64,000 nt of DNA, taken from the NCBI GenBank assembly GCA_008711295.1, contig VUYV01000147.1, forward strand, positions 510,552-574,551, read 5' to 3'. Source of the stretch: Anarhynchus alexandrinus (taxonomy: Eukaryota > Chordata > Aves > Charadriiformes > Charadriidae). Each line of letters opens with the position of its first letter. The stretch's first letter is position 1. The position numbers were made by a program, and so were the translations under genes. The notes under the pieces were generated by a model. It did not search any database and had not been told where the DNA came from. It saw nothing but the letters and a program-made list of their open reading frames with translations. Of this stretch, positions 1-12,043 are shown piece after piece.

Positions 1-1654
1 TGCTAAGGAAATAACTGAAGCAGATGACAATTTTGACTTAGAATAGAAAAGCCTGTAACTAACAAGGAAGGAAGGAAGGGAGGGAAGGAGATAGGGAGGG
101 AGGACTCCTGAATCCCTTAAACTACTACTGAGTTTTTCTCAACTGATTTACTCCCAAACATAAAGAGCCAAAGAGATCTTTAAGTTCTTCCAGGCAGCTG
201 CTCTGCAAAGTGACACATACTAAATGTATTCTTACCTATTTTGATGACAAGTCAATCTGTATACTTTGTTAATTAGGAAAACCAGGAGAATATTCTAACA
301 GATTAGCGAAGGTCACTTTTTTGTCAAATTACGTATTTGTGTACACGGCCAAAAGTGAACTGCTTCATTTAAGCTGTAGTATAATTTTTCATTCAATAAA
401 GATCTCCAGATCTCATCTACAGTCTTAAAACTGGGATTTTAGAAGTAGTTGCAGAGTAAATGTTCTGTGACTCACTTGAGGTTTTGTTCCTATTTCTGGA
501 GTGAAAAATGTGAAAAATCTAGAAACCAGAAATACACAAAAACAAGAATTTTGAATGCCATGCCCTCTTCAAGAGAGTAGCATATCATGTACTATTTAGC
601 AAAGGCTTTTAGCAAAGGCTCTACAAAAACATCTGTCAAAGGGTCAGTCTCTGTATTGATAGAATACTTTTCATTTAGCAATCTTAAAATGTAAAATTAA
701 GGGATGTTTCTAAAGTATATGTACATCCTCAAAGAGAAATTGTGACTTGATGCCATCAGTAAATTATTTATTTTACAAGATTATAGCATTTTTGAAATAA
801 AATTTAAAATGGCCAGATTAAACAAGCATCTTTAATTTAAATAAATATCCAATTACCCAATCTTTATTGATAGGTACACTGTATCACTGTTGGTTGGATG
901 ATTAACTTAGTCAAATAAAATTAGCCTGTGGCATGAACTCTAAATGCTTTCATTATTGGTATACCTGCCCATCTGTTATCATGCAGAATTGTCCACACAG
1001 TACCTACCTGTTTTTTACATCCAAAATAATACCACTTCTGGACAGGACTAATAAAACATGGGAAGAAACAGGCACCTGGAAACTAATTCTATTAATGAGA
1101 CAGTTGATCTTGTTCTATCTTTATAGGCAAGAAAGTGAATGTCTTTCAGATCATCTCTCATCAAGCTTTACCTTGACAGCTTGACTACAATAAATAAGAT
1201 ACATTCCTAGGTTTGTTTTATATGAGGCTGGTGACTGGATGTTCAGAAGAACAGAAGGCTCTTCATTCTGTTTTTCTTCCTCAGTCCAAGGTTGAAGACT
1301 TCTAGAACTTGCTCCAAAATCTACTTCTTCATGAAAGAAAAGAGGAAAAAAATGAGAAGAAATGTGTTTTGACCTTAAGCTAGACAACAGAGTTCTGTAT
1401 ATTTTATATCAGAAATGTTTTTTGTTGTCTTTTCAGGTTATTATCCCAAAGATGTTCAGATAGTGTTATTTGATTTCTTTGCCATGCACAATTGTCTTGT
1501 GGAGAGTTCCTTTACTCACGCATTTGTTTCAATTTTAGGCACTATCTTATTTTTTGTTTATAAATAGTAAGGAATGGCTTGACACCAAACAAAATATGAC
1601 TATACGCACTGGACAAATGCAGGTACTTTTTACTTCTCTTTGCTGACATTTGTT
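1..1654. other. Intergenic sequence, no gene seen
   Basis: AT-rich sequence with a short GGAA/GGGA purine microsatellite at about 64-103. The small open frames at 933-1387 have no recognisable protein features and overlap on both strands. Nothing else is supportable. Confidence 0.6.
64..103 (+). repeat. GGAA/GGGA microsatellite
   Basis: A run of AGG, GGAA and GGGA units, imperfect after the first four units. Confidence 0.75.
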
Positions 1655-2113
1655 GATATTTGTTGGATGTAATATACTTTCCTTTAGTAAGACTTTTGAC
1701 ATCATCTTATACAGGGTTCTCATTGGGAACCTGAAGACATATGAGCTGGATGAATCAACTGTTAGATGGGCTGAGAATTGGCTGGACTGCCAGGCTCAAA
1801 ATGTCGTAATCACTGGTTTGACATCCAAATGACATCCGGTAGCACAATTACCAAGGGATTGTGACTGGGACATGTAATGCTTAATTTATTCATCAAAACA
1901 GATTTGCAGATGACACTAGACTAGTTGAAGTGTCTGAAACAACAGCTGGTAGAGCTTCGTTTCGGAGGGAGCTGGAGAAACTCGGGACTAACAAAAGCCA
2001 GACAGAGCCATGGCTGACCTGACACAACGTTGGCAGAAGGGCTGCATCAGGCAGGAGGCTGGACTAATGGACCTCCAAACATCACATCCAACCAACATTT
2101 CTGTCTGTGATTT
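1655..2113 (+). repeat. Degenerate CR1 LINE fragment
   Basis: The translation carries CR1 reverse-transcriptase pieces: an FSKTFD block, then DESTVRWAENWLD (tvrWienWL in the family), then VVITGLTSK. After disrupted sequence comes FADDTRL, the YADD-type catalytic box as usually found in CR1 (FADD), from about 1911. The 3' end resembles the CR1 3' UTR (GGACTAATGGACCTCCAAA ... CCAACCAACATTTCTG), but only one decayed tail unit remains. The copy has internal deletions, stops and frameshifts. It is an old dead element. Confidence 0.8.
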
Positions 2114-4789
2114 CCATGACATTTGTATGGCATGCTTTATAAATTGTGAATGAACTTGTAAGAAAATAGGGAGACTCATAAATTGAAAAGGTAGAAAAAA
2201 TAATTTTCCTTGGCAGATTATAGTTAATGTATTACAGAACATTCTCTTAATAACTAGTTTTCAAACTTGTATTTTACATATTCTTATCCAATTACTGAAT
2301 TTGTAAGAGACTTGTTTCTACAAATAGATAATGAAGTATTTGACATAAACTGTTTACTGTGTTTGGAATATAAGACTCAATAAAATCTTAAAATCACATG
2401 AAATTAATATTAAAACCATGTATTATGCTTTAATAACATTAAATAAAATGCTAAAATGGCAATATTAAGAGTGTACATATAAATATGCTTCTAACAGTTG
2501 CTATATATGGTTTTAATTTTCTTGTGATACAGATATATATACACCCACTTGCTGTATGTTAAATACTACTTCTTAATGACAATCACAGCCATTAATGTAT
2601 GTAAATTAATGACATCTATCTCTCATAAACGCTATCCATACTATTAAAAGTTTTAGTAACACCATTGGTTTAAGGTTTACCTGGGTGGATTTGGAAAAAA
2701 CTTAAAGTTATTTGAAAATTACCTGTAATTTCAGGGTTTAGGAAGCTGATAAATTAGTACAGGCAACTGTTTCCTAGCTACATATTTTGATATTCTTCTG
2801 CCATTATGTCCTGCTGTAATGGATGTGGAACCTTGGTCCAAAACACTTGAATCATAAACAATATAGATACAAACCATTTACATTATTCAGCACAGAGAGT
2901 GTTTTCCAGCATGATGACTGAAGGCAACAAAATGTAGCTTTAATGAGAGATAACCTTTACCTTGTAGGCCTTATGAATGAAGAGGCGGGGAAAAAGAAAA
3001 AAAAAACAACTTAATTTTGGCAAAGCAGATTTTTAACAGCTAAGATCTTTGAAGGATTTTTAAATATATGTATCATCATAGTAATTTATTGCAGAATATA
3101 TTGTATACATTCGCCAAATACTATCAATAGCCAGTGCTGCACTCATCTAGTGCAGTCTATTCTAGCTTTAGCCCTCACCAAGAGCTGTTCAGGCAGCCTA
3201 AATATTATTGGAAGTCTCAAAATAATATTTTTTTCTTTGAAGGTCCACTGCCTGGAGGTAAGTGATTTCCTGTGTATATCAGTTTCATTTTAAAACAAAA
3301 CGTTGATAGGCATATCGATTACAGAAGAAAACTTGATCTAGGTGCTTGATCTAAAAGAATAAAAAAACCCCAGTAAATAAAATAACACACATTAAAAAAT
3401 ATTGGATTCTTATAAATTTGGAATTTGATTGTGAATGGTGGGTGCTTATAATTGTCAATACTGACTTGAGCCAATCAAAATGGATTTGGGTTAGGATTGG
3501 GGGACTGGGATTGGATTTGAAGGAGCAAGAAAAAACATCCTTCAAGCAGGCACATGTTCCTGTTGAAAAAGTTTATTCTTATCCCTGCTTAAAAAATTAT
3601 TGAGTAGGACCAGAGATTTACTGGGAAGACATTCCAGTTAACTTCTTTCTCTCTTGCGCAGTAACCAGGAGAGTTTCTCCCAGCTCACACAGCACTGTCA
3701 CCACCATCTGACCCAAGGGTACATGCCTGCATCCTGTCAGAGCTAGCCTTGAGCGCAGGCAGCCTGCTGTCTAGGAAGGTGTGTGGCAGGCTGCACTCAG
3801 AACCTTGACAAGGACTGAGAAAAAATATTGCCTTTTTCCGTGGGGTAAGTGTAGTCTGTGTGTCAGTACGACTAACTAGTTTTGGAGTTTTCTTTAGTGC
3901 AGTTTGACATTGAGATTTTGGGGGGGCTTTGCGTGTAGCACTGTTACAGTGCTGAATAAAGCCTCTTGATCTGTACTGAAGTGTCACAGCAGAAATCACA
4001 GACATTTTGCAAAGGATAGCAAAAAGCCTTTTTGATTAACTGCCACTGTTACCACCAATAAAGGAAATAAGAAATCTAAGAAAAACATACATAGATGTCT
4101 ACCCACAGATACAATGGAATTACAAAGTAAAACTGATACTGGTACGTCATGTTAAATCACCAGGCCTTTTTCATTTTATAATCATGGGATGCAGTAGCCT
4201 GAATCATTGATAAAACAGATGAACGCAAAACAGGGTGAAATAAGTTCTGTCAAAAATAAAGGAAATTCAGCTTTGTTTTATCCCTGTGTTACATGTGAAC
4301 CCAATTCTGAAAAACTAATTCTCTTAGTAGGATCAGTGTGAACAACTTTGAAGTTTATAATCACTATGAGTAAAACAATTATTTTTTTTACCTTACCTCA
4401 TAAATGAAAAAGAAAAAATGTGTTTTAGAAAGCACGCATATGAAAGTTTAGGCTTCTGAGTAGCAAGCAAGGATTACTTTGGCAAGATGTGTAGGCATTT
4501 ATATCTGAAAAGCAAATGGAATTTAATTATTTTGACAAACCACTGTGGTTTTCAAGATTCATTGCTCATGAAGAAAAATTAATATGCTTAATAAGTGATC
4601 ATTCTTGTTCCAGCCTAGTAGTTCCAAACTTTTAAGTGCTCTTTTCTTAATTCTAGTTAGCATATTAAGCATGGAATTATATAATTTTCAATATATCATT
4701 TGAGCGATAGTGGTTTATTTAGGAAATGTGTTGCAGTCCTGGTCTGAACAAAAATTGCTTCATCTTTTCTGCTACCAGGTATTAGTCTT
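2114..4789. other. Intergenic sequence, no gene seen
   Basis: AT-rich non-coding DNA. The opposed short open frames at 3351-3603 and 3685-4005 are not protein-like. No repeat family is recognised with confidence. Confidence 0.5.
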
Positions 4790-7100
4790 CTTTCAGCCTC
4801 ATCTGCATTTTCAAGCAATATGAGTTCTCTCATTTTTTGGATGCATTTCACCTCCATTTCTGTCACAGCGAGCTCCTAGACTACCTTCCATTGTGTCACA
4901 GCCTACCATTGGTGCTCCCCAACAGTTCTTATCAGAAAGCTGGTGTGTTTTATAACTAGATTGTGGCACTTGAACAACTGCAACACAGAGATCCATATCT
5001 ACATTTACAGTGTTCTCCTGGATCCGTTCCAATAGCTGTCCTAACAAGAATATTTTTGGGGACTCACAGCTTCATTCACATCCGCACTTTGAATTTCTGG
5101 GTCATCTCTGAATATGATACCTGTTGTGACTTCACAGTCCTGGTTGAGGGGAACTCAAGTGTTAATGTTTACTGACAATACCATTTCATCTTCCAAATTC
5201 TGGGGTGATCAACAGTGAGCTACTAATTTCAATATATCCAAATCCGTCTTCCAGGACTTAGCACTAGGTCTGGTTATTTCTGGTCCCCCATTTGAAACCT
5301 AAGATGACATTATCATGTTCCAATGGGGAAATATGCCCAGCTGTTCTCAGCTTTAGGCAGATACACATTCCTTCCAACATCCATGGAAAAGAATCTATGA
5401 CTAGTATAAGTAACTGAAAGAAGAGATGGCTGCTCACTATACTTTAAGGTCTCTCCGTCACATCCCATCAGCATTAGACACATCAGCCATGTTTGTGATG
5501 CTCAAGATTTCTGAAATGCCAAATAGACACCCTACTGTATTGATATTCATTGCATGACAGTTCTTACCTTCGTTGTGAGCACTGATACTTATTTGCCATT
5601 GGTGAATGTTTAAAGTGTTAAGGTTCACCAGCACTGTATGTGATACTGATTTGATGACATGTGCCCTTTAAAACCTACAGAAAGCAAATGAGGACTCTTT
5701 CTCACTCACATAGTTCTAATAAGAATGAACATTTCCCAGATCTTTGCCCACCTGATGCTGTGTTAATAGCCTTGTGGATCTGGTTCCGTGAGGAAAATAT
5801 TATCTATAACATCATCTGCACTTAGGCTGATTCCACATTCCCTAACTTATTCTTGAGTCCTCTTTCCATCTTTTCCACGTGTCTCTTCCTGTCCTTTATC
5901 CCTCTCTCTTCCTGAAGACATTAGATTTCTTTCTTTCTTCTCCTTCTAACAGGCAGCAGATTGACTGGGCTGGCTAGGGTACGGAAAGAATACTTGTTGT
6001 ATCCTAGGTGATAACTTTTTGCTTTACTCTCACCTGTAAAATAAATTTCACAGCACCAAGTCCAAAGTCCCTCTGAATCCGTATGTAGCATCCTGCTGTT
6101 GTACATGCCCAGTCTTCTTAGAGAAACCTGTGTCCTATAAGAGTTGAATGAAAAACGTCATTCTATTCAGTATCTAACATAAGGCATAGTGGGTGGCTGC
6201 CCACACAAGAAGCAAGTGCCAAAATCTGTCTGCAGGATGCTTCCCACACATTTCCCAATCTTCCCTTGCTCTCCTGCTACTATCCTGAACCTGGATCCTA
6301 GAGTCAGGACATATTACCCCACCTTTTATTCATCATCTTAACTGAGGTCTCTACTTCGGGGCTAAAAACCACTAGAATGTGCAAAGGTTTCCATCACGCA
6401 GCAGAAAGCCATGGAAGATTTGCCTTCTGTTGCAGGGACTACAAAGAGAAGGGACAAAGAGATGGCCTTTGAGGCACCAGTGCATGAAGAACAGGCTTAT
6501 GTCCCCTTTTCTCCAATTAATCTGTTGCATTTTATAGCACCTCTCTACATAAGCACAGACCAATTGATGGTGTTAGAATCCCTTCCTCTACCAAAACTTG
6601 TCTCCTTAGAAGAGCAAATTATTTCCCATATCAGTCTAATTATGCAATTTGGAAGAAGAGACAGCAACCCAAGATGCAGCAGTGGTGCCTCACTGTCTCT
6701 TGGAGGCCCACTGATGGAATTGGAATATTTATCTGCCTTAAAGCCCAGTTTCAGACTGGTGGCATTTGCCCTTAATGGGTATTGGCAGAGCAACAGTGCT
6801 GGAAAGAAGATTTCTGGCTGTTAGATGACAGTCTGGCTTTGGTAGTGAAGTGCCTCTGCTGACTGAAGTCACAGAAAGACCTAAGGAACTTAGTTCCTTG
6901 CTCCTCTACATTTTCTTTTGTGTGGTTTCTGGGGTCTCCTGACACTTTTACACAGTGTGCCAAGAAACAAACACGTGATGAGTGGAGTGAGGGGAAGGAT
7001 GATCTGCTCATCTGCTTGCCAGAAAAAGGGAAGGGTTGAAGAAATACAGGTTTCCAAGACAGAAGACAACTCCGTTGAGGACCATGAAAAAACATCAGAA
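4790..7100 (-). repeat. Unidentified degraded element or pseudogene (minus-strand reading)
   Basis: The minus strand gives several short stretches with protein-like composition interrupted by stops: one at 4811-5047 including LLERIQENTVNVDMDLCVAV, one at 5921-6106, and ones at 6545-6793 and 6772-7095. I do not recognise a family. The part at 6597-6821 recurs as an inverted copy at 10200-10417, so at least that portion is interspersed repeat. The plus strand is also open over 6411-6824 and 6918-7367, so coding direction is not settled. The extent is approximate. It could be an old retroelement or DNA transposon; chance open frames cannot be excluded. Confidence 0.3.
6597..6821 (-). repeat. Inverted repeat copy 1 of an unnamed interspersed repeat
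   Basis: The reverse complement aligns with 10200-10417 over about 220 bases at roughly 80-85% identity by eye. A nearly identical core is GGGCCTCCAAGAGACAGTGA. A second is TCTTGGGTTGCTGT. The two copies are about 3.4 kb apart. Confidence 0.85.
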
Positions 7101-8077
7101 ACAGCCCCCGTGTCTAAACAGTGGGTTCATCTTTCTATGCAGGACAGTGATAGGTGTCTACTAGCCCAGACCATGCCTGTAGCCTGGTATTTTAAGCAAG
7201 AATCAGCAGTGAGGTGTTTCTTCTCTGGACAGGAAGGTAGCCCTGTGTTAGCCTGTGTAGAGGTAGCTCATGTTCATTTCTTCAGGAAAAAGAAACCCAT
7301 TTTATTTTGTGAAATAAGAAAATCTCAGTGGGACAAGAATGAACAATCACAAACCAGTCATATATAAGAATATTAAGAATATTAATTTGTCACTAACTTT
7401 CATATTGTTTCCATGTGTTGAATGAAATAAATCATTCTAGGATTTGCCTAGACTGCCAGCACTGCCTTACTTTAGAAGCAGTACCATAAAGGGTATGTTC
7501 AGCCTTCCTTTAAAATAAAAGTTTCTAGCCCTTTTGCTTGCAAGGATAGAATTTAAAATATGTTTAAGTGCTACTACTGAGTCACTAGATTTAAGGAAAT
7601 GAGCAAGTGAACTTTACCTCTGTGTCAAGACACAATGAATTTTACCTTTGTGTCAAGATACAATGCACACAACTTTGTGTGAAGTCAGAAATATCTCTGG
7701 ACACATCTTATTTCTAACCTCTAGCCCTCTTCAGAAATAGACCTTTAACCAGGTCTGTTCATAATGAGCATTATAGGTGAACAGGACTTGCTGAGAGGTG
7801 AATAGTGAGAGCAGAACACACACAAATTGTTAGAGAGGGGAAAAATGTTTGCTTTACAAATCCACCTCAGAAGGCCAAACCTAACTCTGGAACAAACAAA
7901 CATTGTATGACCTATACCAACACAACTGTTTTTAGTAAAAGTAAATATTTTCCCGGACTCTGTCTAGGAAAAGAAAGTTGGGTTATTGACATTGTATTTT
8001 CAGCATTCATGACTTACTCCTTTCAAGATCTTATTGTGAAAATCCATAATACAGGTAATAGGGATACTTACACTGTG
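7101..8077. other. Intergenic sequence with a short direct repeat
   Basis: No gene recognised. A 25-base unit (TTTACCTYTGTGTCAAGAYACAATG) occurs twice at 7613-7637 and 7641-7665. The open frame at 7805-8200 runs into the LTR and is not considered real. Confidence 0.5.
7613..7665 (+). repeat. Two-copy 25-bp direct repeat
   Basis: TTTACCTCTGTGTCAAGACA continuing CAATG, then the same with T and T substitutions, separated by three bases. Confidence 0.8.
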
Positions 8078-8790
8078 TGTCCTGGTTTGAGGGAAAACAG
8101 GACCAATTTTCTGTTCAGTAACTACTTTTTAGCTGGGCCTCTTCTAACTACTGAAATTAACAGTGTATTGTGCAGACAATGTTTGCTCTCAGAGTGGTAA
8201 GACCTACGTTTATAGTTAATGCCAAGGGATGGTATGTAGAGAGGCTCTTGCTTATATTCATTGCCATAACCCCCAAGGGCAGCTCACTTTGTTATTTGCC
8301 CCCTTGGAGGGTCAGAAGCAGAAAAGCATAGAGGGGTCCCACCTGCAGGGAGGAGCGGACAGGACAGGTGACCCAAAACTGACCAATGAGGTATTCCATC
8401 CCATCTGCCTCATGCTCAGTATAAAAGCTGAAGGATCAAAGGGTCAGCCCTCTTTCTTCAATGGCTGGCATCCAAGGAGGACTCTGTCTGTTTTACTGCC
8501 TTTGATCCCGATCCAGAATCCAGATCCGGAATCCAGTTCCCATCTGTCACTGAGTCCAGTCTGGGACACTTCCAGTGCCAGCTGGTGACATGATTGTCAT
8601 CCTGGGAGCTTGATACAGTTTTGTATGTATTTCATTATTTCCTTTTTATTTTATTATTAATATTTCATTAAAGTAGTGTAGTTCCTTCTAAACTCATAAG
8701 TCTCTCTCTCCCCCCTGCCTCTCTTTGAAGAGAGGTAGAGGAGAACATCTGTTGTTCCACCCAGTGGCCAATTCAGCCCAAACCGCAACA
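8078..8790 (+). mobile_element. Solo LTR of an endogenous retrovirus (ERVL-like by TSD length)
   Basis: The element starts TGTCCTGGTTTGAGG and ends CCCAAACCGCAACA, the termini typical of avian ERV LTRs. It is flanked by a perfect 5-bp target duplication CTGTG at 8073-8077 and 8791-8795. It carries a TATA box (TATAAAAG at 8420-8427) and an ATTAAA polyadenylation signal at 8667-8672. The length is 713 bp. A 5-bp duplication is the ERVL/class III habit. No gag, pol or env sequence lies nearby, so this is a solo LTR left by LTR-LTR recombination. Intact termini and duplication suggest it is not very old. The open frame at 8229-8588 inside it is a by-product. Confidence 0.92.
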
Positions 8791-8795
8791 CTGTG

Positions 8796-9689
8796 CTGTG
8801 GCTGTATCACCTTAAAACAACAGCAATTTACTTTAATAACTTTTCATTATGGATTTTCTGCATATGCCAAGGAAACCTTCCTTTCATTACAAATTGATAA
8901 TGAGAAGTCTCTTCTTATTAAAAATCTGAGAAATTGAGACTATCTGCCAGACAAAACAGCCATATGTCCTGACCATATCAATAGGTAATTTTTTCCGTTA
9001 CTCTGGCTTACATGGAACATTGTGTGAAGCCCAATATTGCTTTTCAACTCTTGGTTGCAACTAACAATCTCTGGTTGGGAAAAATGATGATAATAACATT
9101 TAAGCATTTTGTGGAGCAACAGATCCTCCCCTCCCTCTTCTTTAGGAGTATGCAGTGCTTCTTGTTTAACTTTACCTATATCTATCAGCAAACACTTTGT
9201 CTGTGGGAGACATACAACACACAAAAACAATCCTGCTATAACTATGGCAATAACAGTTGGAGTTCTTGCTAGAATGTATGTTTGAACTTTACATTTTTTT
9301 GCTTCCATACAAGGAAGAAGCTAAAAGGTTCTGGCTGTGATTTTTCATGAAGCCGTCAGTTCCTTGCTCTAAAGCAAGTGCTGTTTTAAAAGTAATCAAT
9401 GTCTTTAAAAGCAAACAAAAAAGGTCTCGCGTGTTTGCTGTTGAAATACTAATTTTTACAATATAGACTGATATGAGTGTATTGCATTAAAGAGTTGTAA
9501 TCTGGATAATATAAATGAAATATATCTATTGTGCGTGTATCATCTATATAGCTACTGAAAAGATTATTGATCTGTAAACCGAGAACATGCAGAAAAACTG
9601 AAAATTAAAATCATCAAGGTAACAAAAATATACTAATAAAGACTTAGTGTATCTTACTGGAAAAAAATACATGACCCTGAAGACAGGGA
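8796..9689. other. Intergenic sequence, no gene seen
   Basis: AT-rich. The overlapping open frames on both strands at 8940-9308 lack recognisable features. Confidence 0.5.
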
Positions 9690-10120
9690 CAATAGAAATG
9701 GAATGGAACCTGAGGAGTACGAAGCGCAGTGTTATGCACATAGGGATAACAAAATGTCTGCAGTGAAAGGGCCAGTTGCAGCACACAACTGAAAAGGTGA
9801 GAGACTTGTACATGTTAGTCAATCACGAAATGTCTGTGATTCACAAATGTGATGATATCATGAAAAAGACAAATACACTCTTCTATCTTCCATGTCTCAA
9901 ACATTTCCCACAAAAGAAGGCAAGATTGACAGCATTGTTCAAGCTTTGAGAGATCTCATGTAAGGTACTGCGTACAATTCTGATTATACACATTCAAGAA
10001 AAATTAACTCAAAATGAAACGAGACAAAAGATAATTAGATGAATCTATGGGAAAAGACTATGAGACACTGGTTTCTTTCAGGAAAAAAAAAGTTTAAGAG
10101 CTGTTTTACTACTGTCTAAG
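9690..10120 (+). repeat. Ancient L3/CR1-like LINE remnant
   Basis: It matches the C-terminal part of L3/CR1-type ORF2 and downstream sequence as I remember it: a GAGACTTGTACATGTTAGTC ... ATCACGAAATG segment, AAAAAGACAAATACACTCTT, TTTCCCACA..AGAAGG, GTACTGCGTACAATTCTG and TTCAAGAAA.ATTAACTCAAA, in the order expected. The frame is badly broken and indels are frequent. It is much older than the neighbouring CR1 at 10408. Confidence 0.7.
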
Positions 10121-10199
10121 AAAACATTTGTGTTAGGGTAAAAGCACACGGTTAATTCTTATTACTATAAATTGGCATAAGTTAGCTAAGAATAAATGT

Positions 10200-10417
10200 A
10201 AGCTAGAAATAACAGTGCAATTTCAGTGCAATACCCATTAAGGACAAATGCCACAAGCCTGAAACTGGGTTTTCAAGCAAGCAAATTTTCTTTTTCCGTC
10301 AGAGGGCCTCCAAGAGACAGTGAGGCACCAATGCTGCGTCTTGGGTTGCTGTCCCTTCTTCCAAATTGCATGATTACACTGATATGAGAAATAACTTGTT
10401 CTTCTCAGGAGACAAAA
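10200..10417 (+). repeat. Inverted repeat copy 2 of an unnamed interspersed repeat
   Basis: This is the reverse complement of 6597-6821. It ends exactly where the CR1 at 10408 begins, and the two share the bases GGAGACAA. Confidence 0.85.
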
Positions 10418-12043
10418 GGAAGACTAGGAAAAATATGGGCCCATTGCTCAAGGAGACAGGGGACCTGGTCACACAGGACATTGAAAAGGCTGAAGTAATG
10501 AATGCCTTCTTTACCTCAGTCATTACTAGCAAGACCAGCCCTCAGGAATCTCAGATCCCGGAGATGAAGGGGAAAGGCTGGAGCAAGGAAGGTCTGTCAT
10601 TGGTGGAAGAGGATCAGGTCAAGGTAAGAAAACTGGACATGCATGTCCATGGCCCTGTTGGGATGCACTCACCAGTGCTGAGGGAGCTGCCTGATATCAC
10701 TGCAAAGCCACTCTTGATACTCCTTGATGAATCATGGCAACTGAGAGAAGTACCTGAAGACTGGAGAAAAGCAAATGTCATTCCTATCTTCAAGAAGGAG
10801 GACCCAGAGAACTACAGGCCATTCAGCCTCACCTCAATCCCTGCAAAGGTGGTGGAGCAGCTAATCCTGGAAACTATTTCTGCACGAACAACAAGAAAAA
10901 CGTCAGGAGTCATCAACATGGCTTCACCAAGCAAAAGCCATGCTTGATCAACTTGGTAAACTTCTACGGTGAAATGACTGGCCTGGTAGATGGGGAGAGA
11001 GCAATGGATATGGTCTATATGGACTTCAATAAGGCCTTAGACAGTGTCTCCCGTAAGTTCCTCATAGATAAGTTGATGTACAGGCTGGATGAGCTGACAG
11101 TGAGGTGGATTGAAAACTGATTGCATGGCTGGGCACAGAGGGTGGTGATCACTAAAATGAAGTCTAGTTGATGGCCAGTAAATAATGGTGTATCCCAGGG
11201 GTCAATATTGGGTCCACTACTTTTTAACATCGTTGTTAATGATCTCTATGATGGGACAGAGAGTACCCTCAGCAAGTTTACTGATGACACCAAACTGGGA
11301 GGAGTGGCTGGTAATGCCAGAGAGTCATGCTGCCATCCAGAGGGACCTCTACAGGCTGGAGAAATGAGCTGACAGGAATCTCATGAAGTTCAACAAGGAG
11401 AAATGCAAAGTCCTGCACCTGGGAAGGAACAACCCCAGGCACCACCATGTGCTGGAATTCAACCAGCTGGAAAGCGGGTTGGCAGAAAAGGACCTGGGGG
11501 TTCTGGTGGACACTGTGCTGAACATGAGCCAGCAATGTGCTCTTGTAGCAAAGGTGGCTAATGGTATCCTGGGCTGCATGAGACAAAGTATTGCCAGCAG
11601 GTCAAGGGAGGTGATCCTTCCCCTCTATTCAGCACTGGTGAGGCTAAACCTGGAGAGCTGGGACTGTTTAGCCTAGAAAAGAGAAGGCTGAGGGGGGACC
11701 TTATTACTATATGTAAATACTTAAAGGGAGGGTGCAAAGAAGACAGAGCCAGTCTCTTCTCAGTGGTGCCCAATGACAGGACAGGAGGCAATGGGCACAA
11801 ACTGAAACACAGGAGTTTCCGTCTGAACATCAGGAAGCACTTTTTTACTGTGAGCGTGACCAAGCACTGGCACAGGTTGTCCAGAGAGGTTGTGGAGTTT
11901 CCATCCTTGGAGATATTCAGAAGTTATACGGACACGGTCCTGGGCAACTGTATCTAGGTGGTCGTGCTTGAAAAAGAGGTTTGGGCAAGATGACCTCCAG
12001 AAGTCCCTTCCAACATCAACCATTCTGTAATTCTGTGATTCTT
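10408..12043 (+). repeat. CR1 LINE, 5'-truncated, defective
   Basis: The copy starts in the linker before reverse transcriptase (GDKRKTRKN ... GPLLKETGDLV, then KAEVMNAFFTSV). It continues through [35 protein letters not shown] sequence, the catalytic-box region with TDD in place of ADD (from about 11278), MKFNKEKCKVLHLGRNN and [12 protein letters not shown]. It ends in CCATTCTGTAATTCTGTGATTCT, the avian CR1 tail. Coding is split into fragments (10366-10947, about 11185-11367, 11383-11676, 11763-11957). About 40 codons are deleted near 11656-11664, between the ALVR and LFSLEK blocks. A dead copy, younger than the L3-like remnant beside it. Confidence 0.93.

Noticed and set aside
8229..8588. 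119-codon frame
   Set aside because: It lies wholly inside the solo LTR, downstream part including its TATA region, and resembles no retroviral protein.
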